A stretch of 64,000 nt of DNA. It comes from Vagococcus elongatus (lineage in GTDB: Bacteria; Bacillota; Bacilli; Lactobacillales; Vagococcaceae). Both the position numbers and the translations under genes were made by a program. Below are positions 1 through 9,501 of this stretch, one piece after another. Every line of letters begins with the position of its first letter. Positions within the stretch are counted from its first letter, which is position 1. The notes beneath the pieces were generated by a model that saw nothing but the letters and a program-made list of their open reading frames with translations, was not told the origin of the DNA and did not search any database. The stretch covers positions 1 to 64,000 of the forward strand of contig NZ_NGKA01000015.1 of NCBI RefSeq assembly GCF_003987645.1. The letters are read 5' to 3'.

Positions 1-57
1 TTAGGCGCTTTAACCATAACAGATTGGGGCTCTTTTTGTACACCCAAAGGGTGTTAA
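1..57 (+). CDS. 3' end of a gene cut by the window edge, possibly PfkB-family sugar kinase
   Basis: An open frame enters from the window edge and stops at TAA 55-57, right before a strong terminator that reads in the same direction. The 18 visible residues include GALTITDWGS. This resembles the extreme C-terminus of PfkB-family carbohydrate kinases, which often end with a G-A-L-(T/A)-(I/V)-T segment. The match is short and the identity is a guess; only a gene end at this point is well supported. Confidence 0.35.
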   Translation, partial: LGALTITDWGSFCTPKGC

Positions 58-60
58 AAT

Positions 61-105
61 AAAACAAGATAAACACCGTCACAAAAGTGTTTATCTTGTT
101 TTTTC
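61..105 (+). terminator. Rho-independent terminator
   Basis: A perfect 16-bp stem (61-76 with 87-102) and a 10-nt loop are followed by a short T run. It lies 4 nt after the stop of the truncated upstream frame. The A-rich 5' flank could also let it work for the opposite strand. Confidence 0.85.
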
Positions 106-640
106 AAATAAGTATGAATTATCCAGGATTATCATTAAAAATTAATTCTCAACTTGAAAAAAGTGTCGTAAATTCAAAAGCACAATAAACTTTTAAAGTC
201 CATAATCGCAAGGTGTGCAGTCTATAAAATATTTCCAAAACATTCTTACATTTTTGAAAAAAACGCATATTATCCGAATGTATAATTTAATGGTATCTTT
301 AATTATAATCATTGTCAATTGAAAGTCGATATTATTTAACCATTTGCCAAGTTAACCGCTTACTTTCTTCATAATAGCATTAGGTATACAATCTCATCTC
401 AAATCTATATCTAATTAAAAACATCATGATTATCAAAATAATAGTGACTGTATTAAGTAAGTCTATCTCTGCTAGTCATGTCTATACACAATTTTAACTC
501 CTTATACCTCTTTTACTGTAAGATTAAATAAGTCAAAGTAAAAAAGTGTTTTGAATGTTCCACTATTGGCTTATTCCGTTTTGTGTCAGATAGACCATAA
601 AGAACTTTATTTCATACAACGTGCGTTTAGCATTTTCAAG
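106..640. other. AT-rich intergenic stretch without a recognisable gene
   Basis: About 535 nt between two terminators. I see no ORF with a ribosome site, no repeat and no RNA structure that I can name. Some short open segments on the minus strand (around 560-640) could be remnants of an old gene, but none can be identified. Confidence 0.6.
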
Positions 641-642
641 AA

Positions 643-677
643 CAAAAAAATCTACCCAGGCTAATTGCCTAGGTAGA
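643..677 (-). terminator. Terminator of ftsK
   Basis: On the minus strand, an 11-bp stem (677-667 with 661-651, one mismatch) with a 5-nt loop is followed by seven T residues. It lies about 100 nt after the ftsK stop codon. Confidence 0.85.
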
Positions 678-780
678 AATCTAGCTTCATAGATTAAATT
701 TACCCCTACCGGTATTATCCAACAAAAAGCCGGAAATTTTTCTGTCTTTAATTCTCATGTCAAACCCTATGTTCTACCTA

Positions 781-3120
781 TTAGTCATTTTCTCCATCTA
801 AGCTTTCTTCAGATGTTAAGGCCGATATTAAAACCTTTCTTGGTTTGCTGCCTTCTGAGGGACCTACAACGCCATGAGCTTCCATTTCGTCAATTAAGCG
901 GGCGGCACGATTGTAACCAATTCTAAAACGTCTTTGCAACATGGAAATGCTCGCCGTCTCCAATTCTGAAATCATCGTCACTGCTTCTTCATACAACTCA
1001 TCCTGAGACTCACCGGTAGAAGTTTGCGGCTCTTCACTCGGCATCATATCTTCTTGGTAATCAGCACCTTGCTGATTAGTAACATAAGTGACAATGTCTT
1101 CCACTTCCGAATCAGAAATAAAAGCTCCTTGTACACGAATCGGTTTATTTTCTCCCATCGGAAGAAACAGCATATCTCCTCGTCCGAGAAGTTTTTCTGC
1201 CCCGTTACTGTCAATAATCGTTCTTGAATCCGTACCGCTAGAAACAGCAAAAGCAATTCGTGACGGCACATTTGCCTTAATAATCCCAGTAATTACATCT
1301 ACACTCGGACGCTGGGTTGCCAAAATCATATGAATCCCTGCGGCCCTTGCCATTTGTGCCAATCGTGTAATTGCATCTTCGACTTCATTGCTCGCAACCA
1401 TCATCAAATCTGCCAATTCATCCACTATGACCACAATATAAGGCAGCACTGGACGATTTTCTCCATCTTCCATATTGTGTTTGATAATTAATTGATTGTA
1501 GCCCGTCATATTTCTGACGCCAGTAGAAGCAAACAGCTCGTAACGTTTTTCCATTTCTTGAACTACTTTTTGCAAAGCTTGAGAAGCTTTACGAGGATTA
1601 GTTACCACAGGCGTCAATAGATGAGGGATACCATTGTAAACATTTAGCTCTACCATTTTAGGATCGATCATCATTAACTTGACTTCATGAGGTTTTGCTC
1701 TCATCAAAATACTTGTAATGATACCATTGATACAGACTGACTTTCCGCTACCAGTGGACCCGGCAATTAAAAGATGGGGCATCTTGGACAAATCTGCTGA
1801 GATGACTTGACCGGAAATATCTCTTCCTAAAGGAACTTCTAGTATTTTGTCATCATCTTTTGCTTGAGATTCGACAATATCACGAAACGACACCGTACTC
1901 ACTGTGCCATTCGGTACTTCGATTCCTATTAGAGATTTCCCTGGAATAGGAGCTTCCATTCGAATATCTTTCGCTGCCAAAGCTAGGGCAATATCATCAG
2001 AAAGATTGACAATTTTACTCACTTTTACTCCTACGGCAGGCTGAATTTCATATTTAGTGACCGAAGGACCTAAACTTGCCTTAACAACTTTGGCTTCCAC
2101 GCCAAAACTCTTAAAGGTTCTTTCCAAAGTATCAACATTTGTCTGAATAGCATCATACTCAGCACTTTGATCCGTCAACGGAATCTCATTCAGTAAAGAA
2201 GAAGGAGGCAATTGATAATCACGATTTTCAATTTCTTGCGGAATTTCGAATTCCAAACTTTCTTCTTCCTCTTGTTGCATTCCAGACTTTTGAGCGGCTT
2301 TATCATTATAAGTATGCTGGTAGCTGTCGATTTCCAAAGATAGTTGTTCCGATTCCCCTAAGTCCTCGGAAAAATCTTTTTGCAAGGTTTCTTTTGCCAG
2401 TTCTTCCCCCGGTGTCAACCTTCGCACTTGATTACGTTCTTCTTCTTTTCTTTGTTCTTCTAAAGCTGCCATTTTCTCAGCTTTTTTGATTTTTTTTGCT
2501 TCAGCTTTTTCTTGACGTTTTGCTGCACTCTTTTGCATATAATCTTTGATTTTCAACCCAAAATGGGAGAAATGCTCCCATTTAAGATTAAAGAGTAAAA
2601 CTAAACCAAAAGCTGCCAACAATCCGGCAAGGATATATGTCCCCAGCTGTGCAACTAGAAAATAAGTCACGGTATATAAAGCCCCACCGATCATGCCGCC
2701 TCCAACCGATTGTTTGATCGTATTCAAGCGGACGTCTGCAAGAAGTTTTTCCCAAGTCATACTTAAAATATTTGTTTCTCCAGAAACAGCTCCTTTAAAT
2801 AACCACGCATGCAAGAATATCAAAACAGAGAGATAGACTAATAGACCGCCATAAAATAATTTTGGGTTTTTAAATCGGATGTCTTTCCCCATGATCATCA
2901 AGATAAATCCATAAATCATCAAGATCACACCGAAAAAACGAAAAGTATCTCCTACTAATAGTCGAAAGACATTTCCAATCAGCATGCCTAAAAACCCAAG
3001 CTTGAGTGCTCCAAATAATCCAAATAAAATGAATGCTAAACCAATGAAAAAGAAGGTGAGTTTTTCCTGCTTGGCTTGCTGTTTTTTTGTTTTTTTCTTT
3101 TTTTTGTTTTTCTTGGCCAT
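781..3120 (-). CDS. ftsK: FtsK/SpoIIIE-type DNA translocase
   Basis: Septum-located DNA pump that moves chromosome DNA during division. The very basic N-terminus ([11 protein letters not shown]) is followed by about four to five membrane segments (roughly residues 20-185). A charged, Glu-rich linker comes next, then the RecA-like motor with Walker A GSTGSGKS near residue 455 and Walker [15 protein letters not shown]-terminal winged-helix gamma domain ([18 protein letters not shown]) in this family reads KOPS-like DNA signals. I place the start at the ATG at 3120 because AGGAGGG lies 5 nt upstream; the frame continues seven codons further up without a ribosome site. About 779 aa is normal for Gram-positive SpoIIIE/FtsK. 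It is a single-gene unit with its own terminator. Confidence 0.95.
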   Translation of the reverse strand: MAKKNKKKKKTKKQQAKQEKLTFFFIGLAFILFGLFGALKLGFLGMLIGNVFRLLVGDTFRFFGVILMIYGFILMIMGKDIRFKNPKLFYGGLLVYLSVLIFLHAWLFKGAVSGETNILSMTWEKLLADVRLNTIKQSVGGGMIGGALYTVTYFLVAQLGTYILAGLLAAFGLVLLFNLKWEHFSHFGLKIKDYMQKSAAKRQEKAEAKKIKKAEKMAALEEQRKEEERNQVRRLTPGEELAKETLQKDFSEDLGESEQLSLEIDSYQHTYNDKAAQKSGMQQEEEESLEFEIPQEIENRDYQLPPSSLLNEIPLTDQSAEYDAIQTNVDTLERTFKSFGVEAKVVKASLGPSVTKYEIQPAVGVKVSKIVNLSDDIALALAAKDIRMEAPIPGKSLIGIEVPNGTVSTVSFRDIVESQAKDDDKILEVPLGRDISGQVISADLSKMPHLLIAGSTGSGKSVCINGIITSILMRAKPHEVKLMMIDPKMVELNVYNGIPHLLTPVVTNPRKASQALQKVVQEMEKRYELFASTGVRNMTGYNQLIIKHNMEDGENRPVLPYIVVIVDELADLMMVASNEVEDAITRLAQMARAAGIHMILATQRPSVDVITGIIKANVPSRIAFAVSSGTDSRTIIDSNGAEKLLGRGDMLFLPMGENKPIRVQGAFISDSEVEDIVTYVTNQQGADYQEDMMPSEEPQTSTGESQDELYEEAVTMISELETASISMLQRRFRIGYNRAARLIDEMEAHGVVGPSEGSKPRKVLISALTSEESLDGEND

Positions 3121-3259
3121 TAAAACCCTCCTATTTACCATAAAGTCTTGGCACTTTTGACTATCAGTCGAACTAGATATACTAAGTCATCTGCCTTCAC
3201 TTCCTTATTTATTATACACTAATTTAATAGAAATACATCCCAAAAAAGCAAATGGCTAT

Positions 3260-3451
3260 TTGCTAGATTCTGATAATAAAAAACTGTCTACACAAAGATT
3301 GTTCTGTGCCAACAGTTTTGAATTGTTATTGAATCAAGGCAGAATTAAAATCATGCCTGGTGGCGGAGTAACTTACGAAAATTATCTAAGTGTCGCTGAA
3401 AATTTAAATGTCAACGAAGCACACGGAACAAAAATCGTAGCATTTGATTAG
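3260..3451 (+). pseudogene. cutC: Relic of copper homeostasis protein CutC (C-terminal part only)
   Basis: A 63-codon frame opens with TTG, has no ribosome site and contains GRIKIMPGGGVTYENY and EAHGTKIV. These match the hallmark C-terminal segments of CutC, a TIM-barrel protein of about 210-250 residues. The N-terminal two thirds are missing; upstream lies only the ftsK promoter region. It is the only + strand coding trace in this part. I read it as the remainder of a deleted gene, not a functional small protein. Confidence 0.7.
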
Positions 3452-3520
3452 ACTCAATAGAGACAACCGAACGTTTTAACAATGTTCTCATAAGTCAAAT
3501 AAAACTTAGTTGATGAAACC

Positions 3521-3549
3521 AAAAAGCTGTCATTAAAAGACAGCTTTTT
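3521..3549 (-). terminator. Terminator of topB (possibly bidirectional)
   Basis: A perfect 11-bp stem, 3521-3531 with 3539-3549, has a 7-nt loop and T runs on either strand. It starts 3 nt beyond the topB stop codon. Confidence 0.85.
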
Positions 3550-3551
3550 GA

Positions 3552-5642
3552 TTATTTTTTATTTTCTTCCATCGCAGCTTTTAAGGCTGCTGCCAATGGA
3601 CTTTCTTCCGGCTCCTGTGGTTGACTATACTTTTTCAATAATTTCTTTTCTTCATGTTTAGTCATTTTTTTCTTCCGATCCTGCTTCGTCCCAACTTTTT
3701 CAGTAATCACGCAATACTTGCAACGGAAAAAATCACCATTTTTCCCTGAATGGATTTCCATTTTCCGATGGCATTGCGGACACCTTTTATTTGAAACCTT
3801 CGGATCTTTGCGCCTTGAATAACTGCATTCTGAATTAGTACAAACATAAATTTTCCCTTGGCGTGTGTTTTTTTCACGAAGTTTTTCGCCGCACTCTGGG
3901 CATTTCTTTTCAGTGATTGAAAAATCCGTGTATTTTTGTTCGCTCTGCTTAATTTCGCTGACCAGTCGAGCAGTATCTTTTTCTATTGAGCGGATAAACG
4001 TCTGACGCTTTAACTTTCCTTTTGCAATTTCCTCTAGCTGGTTCTCCCACTTCTCTGTCAACTCAGGGGTCACAAGAGAAGGATTCACCAATTGAAGCAG
4101 CTGTTTTCCTTTTGGTGTTACCATCAAACGATTCTGATTACGCTCCATCAACTCGGCATTTATCAATCGTTCGATGATTTCTGCTCGTGTGGCTGGGGTT
4201 CCAAGATTATGTTTCTCCATTTTTGCCAGCAACGTGCCTTCATTTAAAGGACTAGGCGGCGAGGTGACTTCTTTTTTTATTTCAAAACTCGCAGCAACAG
4301 TCTCCCCTTCTTTAAAATCAACAGATTTCAAAGGACTCTCTTTCTCTTTAGCAAGCTTCCAGCCCGGTGTCACTACTTGTGTTTGCAGCAGATTGACTTT
4401 TTTATTTCCAAAAGCAATTTCCACTTTCTGTTGATTAACGACATGAGCACCTTGAAACAAGCCTAAAAAGCGTTCAGTAATCAGTTGATAAATCCGATGC
4501 TCCTCTTGGTCCATTTTTTCACTCCGTGGCGCCTGCTCGGTCGGTATCAATCCGTGATGGTCTGTCACTTTAGCATCCTGAAATACTTTTTTCTGCTTGA
4601 CTATCGCACCGCCGCGCAATATTTTTTTTCCTTCTTCTGGAAAATAACTTGTGACAGCTTGTACTCTTTCTTTCATCGTTGCCGCCATATCCGTTGTTAA
4701 ATATTTTGAATCTGTCCTCGGATAGGATACGATTTTATGAATTTCATAGAGTCTTTGAACGATAGACAATGTTTTTTTAGCAGAATAGCTATATCTTTGA
4801 TTAGCTTCCCGCTGAATTTCAGTTAAGTCGTAAGGCAGAGGCGCAGCTTCAGTTTTGCGTTTTTCCGCCACTTTTGCAACTTTTCCTTGGACGGATTGCA
4901 TTGATTTGACGACTGCCTCTGCAGCCTCATAATCTTTTAGGGAATGGGGCGGTTGGATTTGCACCTTCCCAACCAGTCCTTTCACAGTTGCCTCAATAAT
5001 ATAATATTGTTGAGGTTTAAATGTTTCAATCTGTTTTTCTTGTTCTCTGACCATGGCCAACGTAGGCGTCTGAACACGTCCGGCAGACAAATTATCTTCA
5101 TACTTAACCGTCAAGGCACGAGTTACATTTAACCCGACCAGCCAATCAGCTTCAGAACGGGCAATCGCAGACTCGTATAAATTATCATACTTTTCGCTTG
5201 GCTGCAGCTTTTTAAAGCCATCTTTGATTGCCTTAGTTGTTTGAGAAGAAATCCATAAACGCTTGACCGGCTTATTGAAACGCACGTATTCAAGTATCCA
5301 TCTGGCGACTAGCTCTCCTTCTCTTCCAGCATCTGTGGCAACTACCGCTTCTTTGATATCTTTACGCTGGGCAAGCCTCTGGATCGCCTTCAACTGTCCC
5401 ATTGTTTTTGGCAGTGGTTTGATTCCCACATTTTTGGGAATCATCGGCAAAGTATCAAACCGCCACTCCCGCCATTCTTTTTTATAATCTTCCGGCATTT
5501 TTAAAGTCAATAAGTGCCCCAATGCCCAAGTCACCACCACATCTTTTCCCTCGATATAGTTTTTACTCTTTTGATTCGCTCCTAGAACTTTGGCTAAATC
5601 TCTGGCAACACTTGGCTTTTCCGCTATAATTAATCGTTTCAT
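3552..5642 (-). CDS. topB: DNA topoisomerase III (type IA)
   Basis: Relaxes and decatenates DNA by single-strand passage. The N-terminal Toprim domain shows AEKPSVARDL and the acidic ATDAGREGEL near residue 107. The active-site tyrosine is in VSYPRTDSKYL near residue 306, and the C-terminus has two zinc-ribbon repeats (CPECGEK...C, CPQCHRK...CKYC). The start at 5642 gives the conserved MKRLIIAEKPS with an A/G-rich GGAAAGGG upstream. The frame extends eight codons further up, but without a better signal. The length of 696 aa is normal for Firmicute TopB. The gene overlaps the upstream DUF1033 gene by about 80 nt. Confidence 0.95.
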   Translation of the reverse strand: MKRLIIAEKPSVARDLAKVLGANQKSKNYIEGKDVVVTWALGHLLTLKMPEDYKKEWREWRFDTLPMIPKNVGIKPLPKTMGQLKAIQRLAQRKDIKEAVVATDAGREGELVARWILEYVRFNKPVKRLWISSQTTKAIKDGFKKLQPSEKYDNLYESAIARSEADWLVGLNVTRALTVKYEDNLSAGRVQTPTLAMVREQEKQIETFKPQQYYIIEATVKGLVGKVQIQPPHSLKDYEAAEAVVKSMQSVQGKVAKVAEKRKTEAAPLPYDLTEIQREANQRYSYSAKKTLSIVQRLYEIHKIVSYPRTDSKYLTTDMAATMKERVQAVTSYFPEEGKKILRGGAIVKQKKVFQDAKVTDHHGLIPTEQAPRSEKMDQEEHRIYQLITERFLGLFQGAHVVNQQKVEIAFGNKKVNLLQTQVVTPGWKLAKEKESPLKSVDFKEGETVAASFEIKKEVTSPPSPLNEGTLLAKMEKHNLGTPATRAEIIERLINAELMERNQNRLMVTPKGKQLLQLVNPSLVTPELTEKWENQLEEIAKGKLKRQTFIRSIEKDTARLVSEIKQSEQKYTDFSITEKKCPECGEKLREKNTRQGKIYVCTNSECSYSRRKDPKVSNKRCPQCHRKMEIHSGKNGDFFRCKYCVITEKVGTKQDRKKKMTKHEEKKLLKKYSQPQEPEESPLAAALKAAMEENKK

Positions 5643-5949
5643 CTTTTCCCTTTCCATCAACAACAATTTTTTGATTGTCTTTTAAAATCATTAACCCGTG
5701 AAATAATTGTACCTCGTCATCGCACTCTTCGCAAAAATGGGTATTCCCATCTTGCCAAAAGGCAGTTAAAAACCCCGGTTTCTCATTAACATGGTCATTT
5801 TGACTTTTTAATTCACAAAATTTTTCCCCGAAACATACTTTTGCCTGTTCAAAATCTTTGAACTCTTTTTTTTCAATGATATCTTTTTCCCAATCCTCGA
5901 AAAACCACCAAGGTTCATTTTCCCCGTAGATTTTTATTACTTGGTACAT
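5563..5949 (-). CDS. DUF1033 family protein
   Basis: A 128-aa acidic soluble protein with no known function. It begins MYQVIKIYGENEPWWFFEDW, typical of the DUF1033 family found in lactobacilli, enterococci and bacilli, and has a CEECDDE segment. GAGGG lies upstream of the ATG. The last 26 codons overlap the start of topB in another frame, and this basic, Ser-rich tail (QRFSQSSRSESKE) does not look like the rest of the protein. An old frameshift near 5640 may have replaced the original C-terminus. The overlap implies translational coupling with topB. Confidence 0.75.
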   Translation of the reverse strand: MYQVIKIYGENEPWWFFEDWEKDIIEKKEFKDFEQAKVCFGEKFCELKSQNDHVNEKPGFLTAFWQDGNTHFCEECDDEVQLFHGLMILKDNQKIVVDGKGKDETINYSGKAKCCQRFSQSSRSESKE

Positions 5950-6111
5950 ACGCTATCACCCTCGATATCTAGTTTGGTTTAAGACTAGTTTAAAATTAAT
6001 CAAGGGTTAATGCAAGTTTTCCGACTGATAGTCCCACTGCTGCCAGCTTTTTTTTCTGATGCTCGTTGTATCAGCACTTCGATGACCATCGTTGAAAGTT
6101 TCAGATAAATT

Positions 6112-6149
6112 AAAAACAGCCGGAGAAAAACAACATCTCTTCGGCTGTT
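6112..6149 (-). terminator. Terminator of the metNIQ operon
   Basis: The inverted repeat AACAGCCG/CGGCTGTT (6115-6122 with 6142-6149), with an extendable stem, is followed on the minus strand by a T-rich stretch. It lies just after the metQ stop. Confidence 0.75.
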
Positions 6150-6155
6150 AAGATT

Positions 6156-6992
6156 TTATTTTTTAACTGGTTTGATTTTGCCATTCCATTTTTCTTCAAT
6201 CCATTGTTGAGTTTCTGAATCATGAAGGGCATCAACTAATTTCTTGATTCTCTCATCGTCTTTATCCTCTGAACGAACAGCCACAAGATTGGCATACGGT
6301 GCATTGTCGCTTTCTACGATAATACCGTCTCTTTCAGGTGCCAAATCAATTGTTCCAGCAAAATTGGCATTGATTGCAATCAAGTCTGCTTCATCATTTT
6401 GGTAAGCTGTGGTCAACAGTTCCGCATTGACATCATTTTTAAAGACCAGGTTTTTCGGATTTTCTACAATGTCCTCAAAAGTTGCAGTTTTGACATCCAC
6501 GCCCTCTTTAACTTTCACTAGACCTGCTTCTTGAAGTATAGCGATGTTACGACCCCAGTCGGTTTTAGAATTACTGACTAATACCGTTGCACCATCTTTT
6601 AAATCTCTGATATCTTTAACACTTTGAGAATAAAAGGCCATCAGTTCTATATGAATATTGCCCGCATTCACAAAATCATAGCCATTTTCAGCTTTAGCTT
6701 CTTCAAAGAAAGGGATATGTTGGAAATAGTTGGCATCAATCTCTCCTTCTGCTAAAGTTTTATTAGGTAAAACATAGTCTTGAAACTCAACGATTTCTAG
6801 TTCGATACCCTCTTTTTCAAGCTTTGGTTTGACATGTTCCAAAATCTCCGCGTGGGGAGTTGGACTAGCGCCGACCTTCAAAACTTTATTATCAGCTTTT
6901 CCTTCTTCTTTTCCAGCTTCGCCACCTCCACAAGCAGCCAAACTAAAAGCCAAACATCCAATTCCTAAAACACTTAATAATTTTTTCTTCAT
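6156..6992 (-). CDS. metQ: Methionine ABC transporter, substrate-binding lipoprotein
   Basis: Captures D/L-methionine outside the membrane for MetNI. The signal peptide ends in the lipobox LAAC followed by a Gly-rich stretch, and the mature domain has the NlpA/MetQ pattern (KVGASPTPHAEIL, NYFQHIPF, VRSEDKDDERI). The start is the ATG at 6992, which has AGGAGG 7 nt upstream; a longer frame would place the ribosome site inside the coding region. It is 278 aa, normal for the family. It is the last gene of metN-metI-metQ, controlled by the T-box leader upstream of metN. Confidence 0.93.
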   Translation of the reverse strand: MKKKLLSVLGIGCLAFSLAACGGGEAGKEEGKADNKVLKVGASPTPHAEILEHVKPKLEKEGIELEIVEFQDYVLPNKTLAEGEIDANYFQHIPFFEEAKAENGYDFVNAGNIHIELMAFYSQSVKDIRDLKDGATVLVSNSKTDWGRNIAILQEAGLVKVKEGVDVKTATFEDIVENPKNLVFKNDVNAELLTTAYQNDEADLIAINANFAGTIDLAPERDGIIVESDNAPYANLVAVRSEDKDDERIKKLVDALHDSETQQWIEEKWNGKIKPVKK

Positions 6993-7011
6993 TTTCTTTC
7001 CTCCTAATATT

Positions 7012-7701
7012 TTATCTTTTATCAACTCTTGTGACTAATAAATCACCAATCCACTGAATAATAAAAACAATCACTAAAATCAAAATCGTGGCAAATAGGG
7101 TCGTCGTTAAATCCCCCTGCATATATCCTTGGTAATAAGCCAGTTGCCCCAGCCCGCCTCCGCCGACTGCTCCTGCCATGGCAGTAAAACCAATCATTGT
7201 AATGGTAGTGACAGTAATTCCTGAAATCAACGCCGGCCTGCTTTCTGCCAGCAAGATTTTCCAAACAATCTCCAATTTGCTTGCACCCATCCCATCAGCA
7301 GCTTCCAACACGCCTTCATCTACTTCTCTAAAAGCAATCTCCACTAATCTTGCATAAAATGGCGTTGCGGAAATCACTAATGCCGGTATGGCAGCTTTCG
7401 CGCCTAAAAAAGTCCCCAGCAGCGCTTTGGTAAATGGTATCAGAAGCAATATCAAAATAATAAACGGAATGGAGCGAAATATGTTACTGAGAATTGAGAC
7501 TACGGAATAGAAAAAACTTGATGATTTTTTGTTACTCTTAGCCAGACTATATAAAATCAGCCCTAGAAGAAGTCCTAAAACAATCACAAATACCATTGAA
7601 ACAATCGTCATCATTAAGGTCTCCTGAGTTGCTGTCTTGAATTTTTCAGCATCTAAATTTGAAAAATCAAAATAGGTAGCCTTAATCCCTTTGTTATTCA
7701 T
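7012..7701 (-). CDS. metI: Methionine ABC transporter permease
   Basis: Inner-membrane channel subunit with about five membrane helices. The ABC-permease contact loop is EAADGMGASKLEIVWKILL, in the middle of the protein. The length of 229 aa is typical of MetI. Its ATG overlaps the metN stop by 8 nt with TAGGAG just upstream, so the two are translationally coupled. metQ follows after a short gap. Confidence 0.93.
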   Translation of the reverse strand: MNNKGIKATYFDFSNLDAEKFKTATQETLMMTIVSMVFVIVLGLLLGLILYSLAKSNKKSSSFFYSVVSILSNIFRSIPFIILILLLIPFTKALLGTFLGAKAAIPALVISATPFYARLVEIAFREVDEGVLEAADGMGASKLEIVWKILLAESRPALISGITVTTITMIGFTAMAGAVGGGGLGQLAYYQGYMQGDLTTTLFATILILVIVFIIQWIGDLLVTRVDKR

Positions 7702-8728
7702 CTCCTACCACCTCCACACCAACACCTTCAAGGATAAATTTATTTAGCGCTGCTCTGATTTCTTCTTCCTCACCAGTAAGTTCCACAATCAGCGTTCCAA
7801 AAGAGGAGTGATTGATTTCCTGAATTTGTCCTTGGATGACACTGATATCTACATCAAATTCTTTGATGACTTGAGACAAAATCGGATGTTTAGATTTTTC
7901 CCCTCTGAAAGTCAGTTGAGCAATTTTTCCTTGGGTATAATTTTTACTAAAGTAATCCAAGGTATTTTCTTCCACCACTTCGGGAAAAGTTTCCTGTTGA
8001 ACAAAACGTTTCGTCACTTCTTCTTTAGGGTGACTGAATACTTCCATGACGTTCCCTTGCTCAACGATTTTTCCTTCTTCCATCACAGCCACTTTATGAC
8101 AAATCTTGCGGATCACATGCATTTCATGGGTAATCAATACAATGGTCACCCCTAAGTCCTGATTGATTTGTTTCAATAATTGCAGCACTTCATCGGTCGT
8201 CTGAGGGTCCAGTGCACTGGTGGCCTCATCACACAGCAAGATTTTCGGATGATTGGCTAGCGCCCGGGCAATTCCCACACGTTGTTTTTGTCCTCCCGAA
8301 AGCTGTCCCGGATAGGCTGAACCTCTGCCGTCCAAACCAACAAGATGCAATAATTCTTCGGCCCGTTCACAGCGCTTGTCAGCAGGAACTTTTGCTAATT
8401 CCAAAGGAAGCATAATGTTTTCCAAGACGGTGCGTGACCATAGTAAATTAAAATGTTGAAAAATCATCCCGATGTCTTTACGAAACTGTCTCAACTCTTT
8501 TGCCTTTAAATGAGCAATTTCTTGCTGATTGACAGTTAATCTGCCTTCAGTAGTTTCTTCCAGACCATTGAGTAGTCTCAGTAATGTACTTTTTCCAGCA
8601 CCTGAATAACCAACAATCCCGAATATTTCTCCTTCTTCCACCGTAAAATCTACTTGATCTACTGCCAAAATCGTATCATTTTTAACTTCAAATCGTTTTG
8701 TAACTTTTTTCAAGCTAATAAGCGACAT
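7694..8728 (-). CDS. metN: Methionine ABC transporter ATPase
   Basis: Energises methionine import. It has Walker A GYSGAGKST near residue 38, signature LSGGQKQR and Walker B ILLCDEATSALDP. The C-terminal NIL (ACT-like) domain of about 80 residues binds methionine in this family and gives transinhibition. The start at ATG 8728 has GGGAGGG 6 nt upstream; the longer TTG-initiated frame would begin inside that ribosome site. It is the first gene of the T-box-controlled operon. Confidence 0.94.
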   Translation of the reverse strand: MSLISLKKVTKRFEVKNDTILAVDQVDFTVEEGEIFGIVGYSGAGKSTLLRLLNGLEETTEGRLTVNQQEIAHLKAKELRQFRKDIGMIFQHFNLLWSRTVLENIMLPLELAKVPADKRCERAEELLHLVGLDGRGSAYPGQLSGGQKQRVGIARALANHPKILLCDEATSALDPQTTDEVLQLLKQINQDLGVTIVLITHEMHVIRKICHKVAVMEEGKIVEQGNVMEVFSHPKEEVTKRFVQQETFPEVVEENTLDYFSKNYTQGKIAQLTFRGEKSKHPILSQVIKEFDVDISVIQGQIQEINHSSFGTLIVELTGEEEEIRAALNKFILEGVGVEVVGDE

Positions 8729-8817
8729 GACGTTCCCTCCCAAAATATTAATCTTCTGAATTTTTCCGTAATTTTTAAATTTTGGCTTATCAGAAGAAAA
8801 ATCTTCTTTTTACAAAT

Positions 8818-9085
8818 AAAAAAGCTTCCGTCCTATTTCTAATGAAATAAGGACGAAAGCGTTGCTTCGTGTTACCACCTTTATTTGTTACTTTCTCACA
8901 AAAGTAACCTCTCCCAGTACGCAAGAAAACTTTTAATACTGTGACACGCTAACGGGTGTAGTCGTAACGGACTGACTGTTTACAGCTCATCCATTCTGCT
9001 CAAAGACCATTTTCCATAACTTTCCGGTTATCCCTTCTCACCAATTGGGGATTCTCTTTAAACTTTCCTGATATGTACTTTTCTT
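8818..9085 (-). promoter_or_regulatory. T-box leader (tRNA-sensing riboswitch), probably Met-specific
   Basis: Read on the minus strand, the leader carries the T-box core AGGTGGTAACACG (8880-8868). A terminator follows at once with a stem of about 17 bp (8858-8823) and a T run. A structured Stem I region lies upstream to about 9085. In the likely specifier loop the triplet ATG (8994-8992, context GAATGGA) would pair with the Met-tRNA anticodon, which fits the methionine importer downstream. In T-boxes, uncharged tRNA binding to the core prevents termination. The Stem I fold was judged by eye only. Confidence 0.88.
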
Positions 9086-9153
9086 TTCAAAGCATTTATT
9101 TTTAAATTTGATTGTTAGTTTAACAGTATTCTGATAGATTGTCAACTATTTTT

Positions 9154-9486
9154 TCAAAGTGCCTGAAAATCTTCGTCGGTGACTTCAGAGATCACCAACA
9201 GCCACGCTTCGGCTTCATCCTCGCTATCCAGTAGTGAAGGTTCATCCACAGCTTTCTCGTTAACTTCCAGGACTTTGCCGTTTAGAGGACTTAATAATTC
9301 GGTCACAGCTTTTTCTGCTTCCACATCAGCAAATGCTTCATCTTTAATCAGCGTGCTCCCAACTTTAGGCAGCGACACAAATGTGATACTCCCTAATTCA
9401 TCCTGTCCGTCATTTGTCAGTCCTAGACGATAATTTTGACCTTCTTCAGCAATCCAAAGATATTTTCCTGATGTTTTCTTTTTCAT
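9154..9486 (-). CDS. Glycine cleavage H-like lipoyl protein
   Basis: A 110-aa biotinyl/lipoyl-fold protein. The predicted lipoylated lysine is in VEAEKAVTELLSP, and LNGKVLEVNE follows as in GcvH. No other glycine-cleavage genes (gcvT, gcvP) are in the window. In several Firmicutes stand-alone GcvH or GcvH-L proteins act as lipoyl relays to 2-oxoacid dehydrogenases. It is short compared with canonical GcvH (about 125-130 aa). The ribosome site is GGAGGGAAGTTT. It follows the Spx-like gene by 15 nt and is probably co-transcribed. Confidence 0.85.
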   Translation of the reverse strand: MKKKTSGKYLWIAEEGQNYRLGLTNDGQDELGSITFVSLPKVGSTLIKDEAFADVEAEKAVTELLSPLNGKVLEVNEKAVDEPSLLDSEDEAEAWLLVISEVTDEDFQAL

Positions 9487-9501
9487 AAACTTCCCTCCAA
9501 A

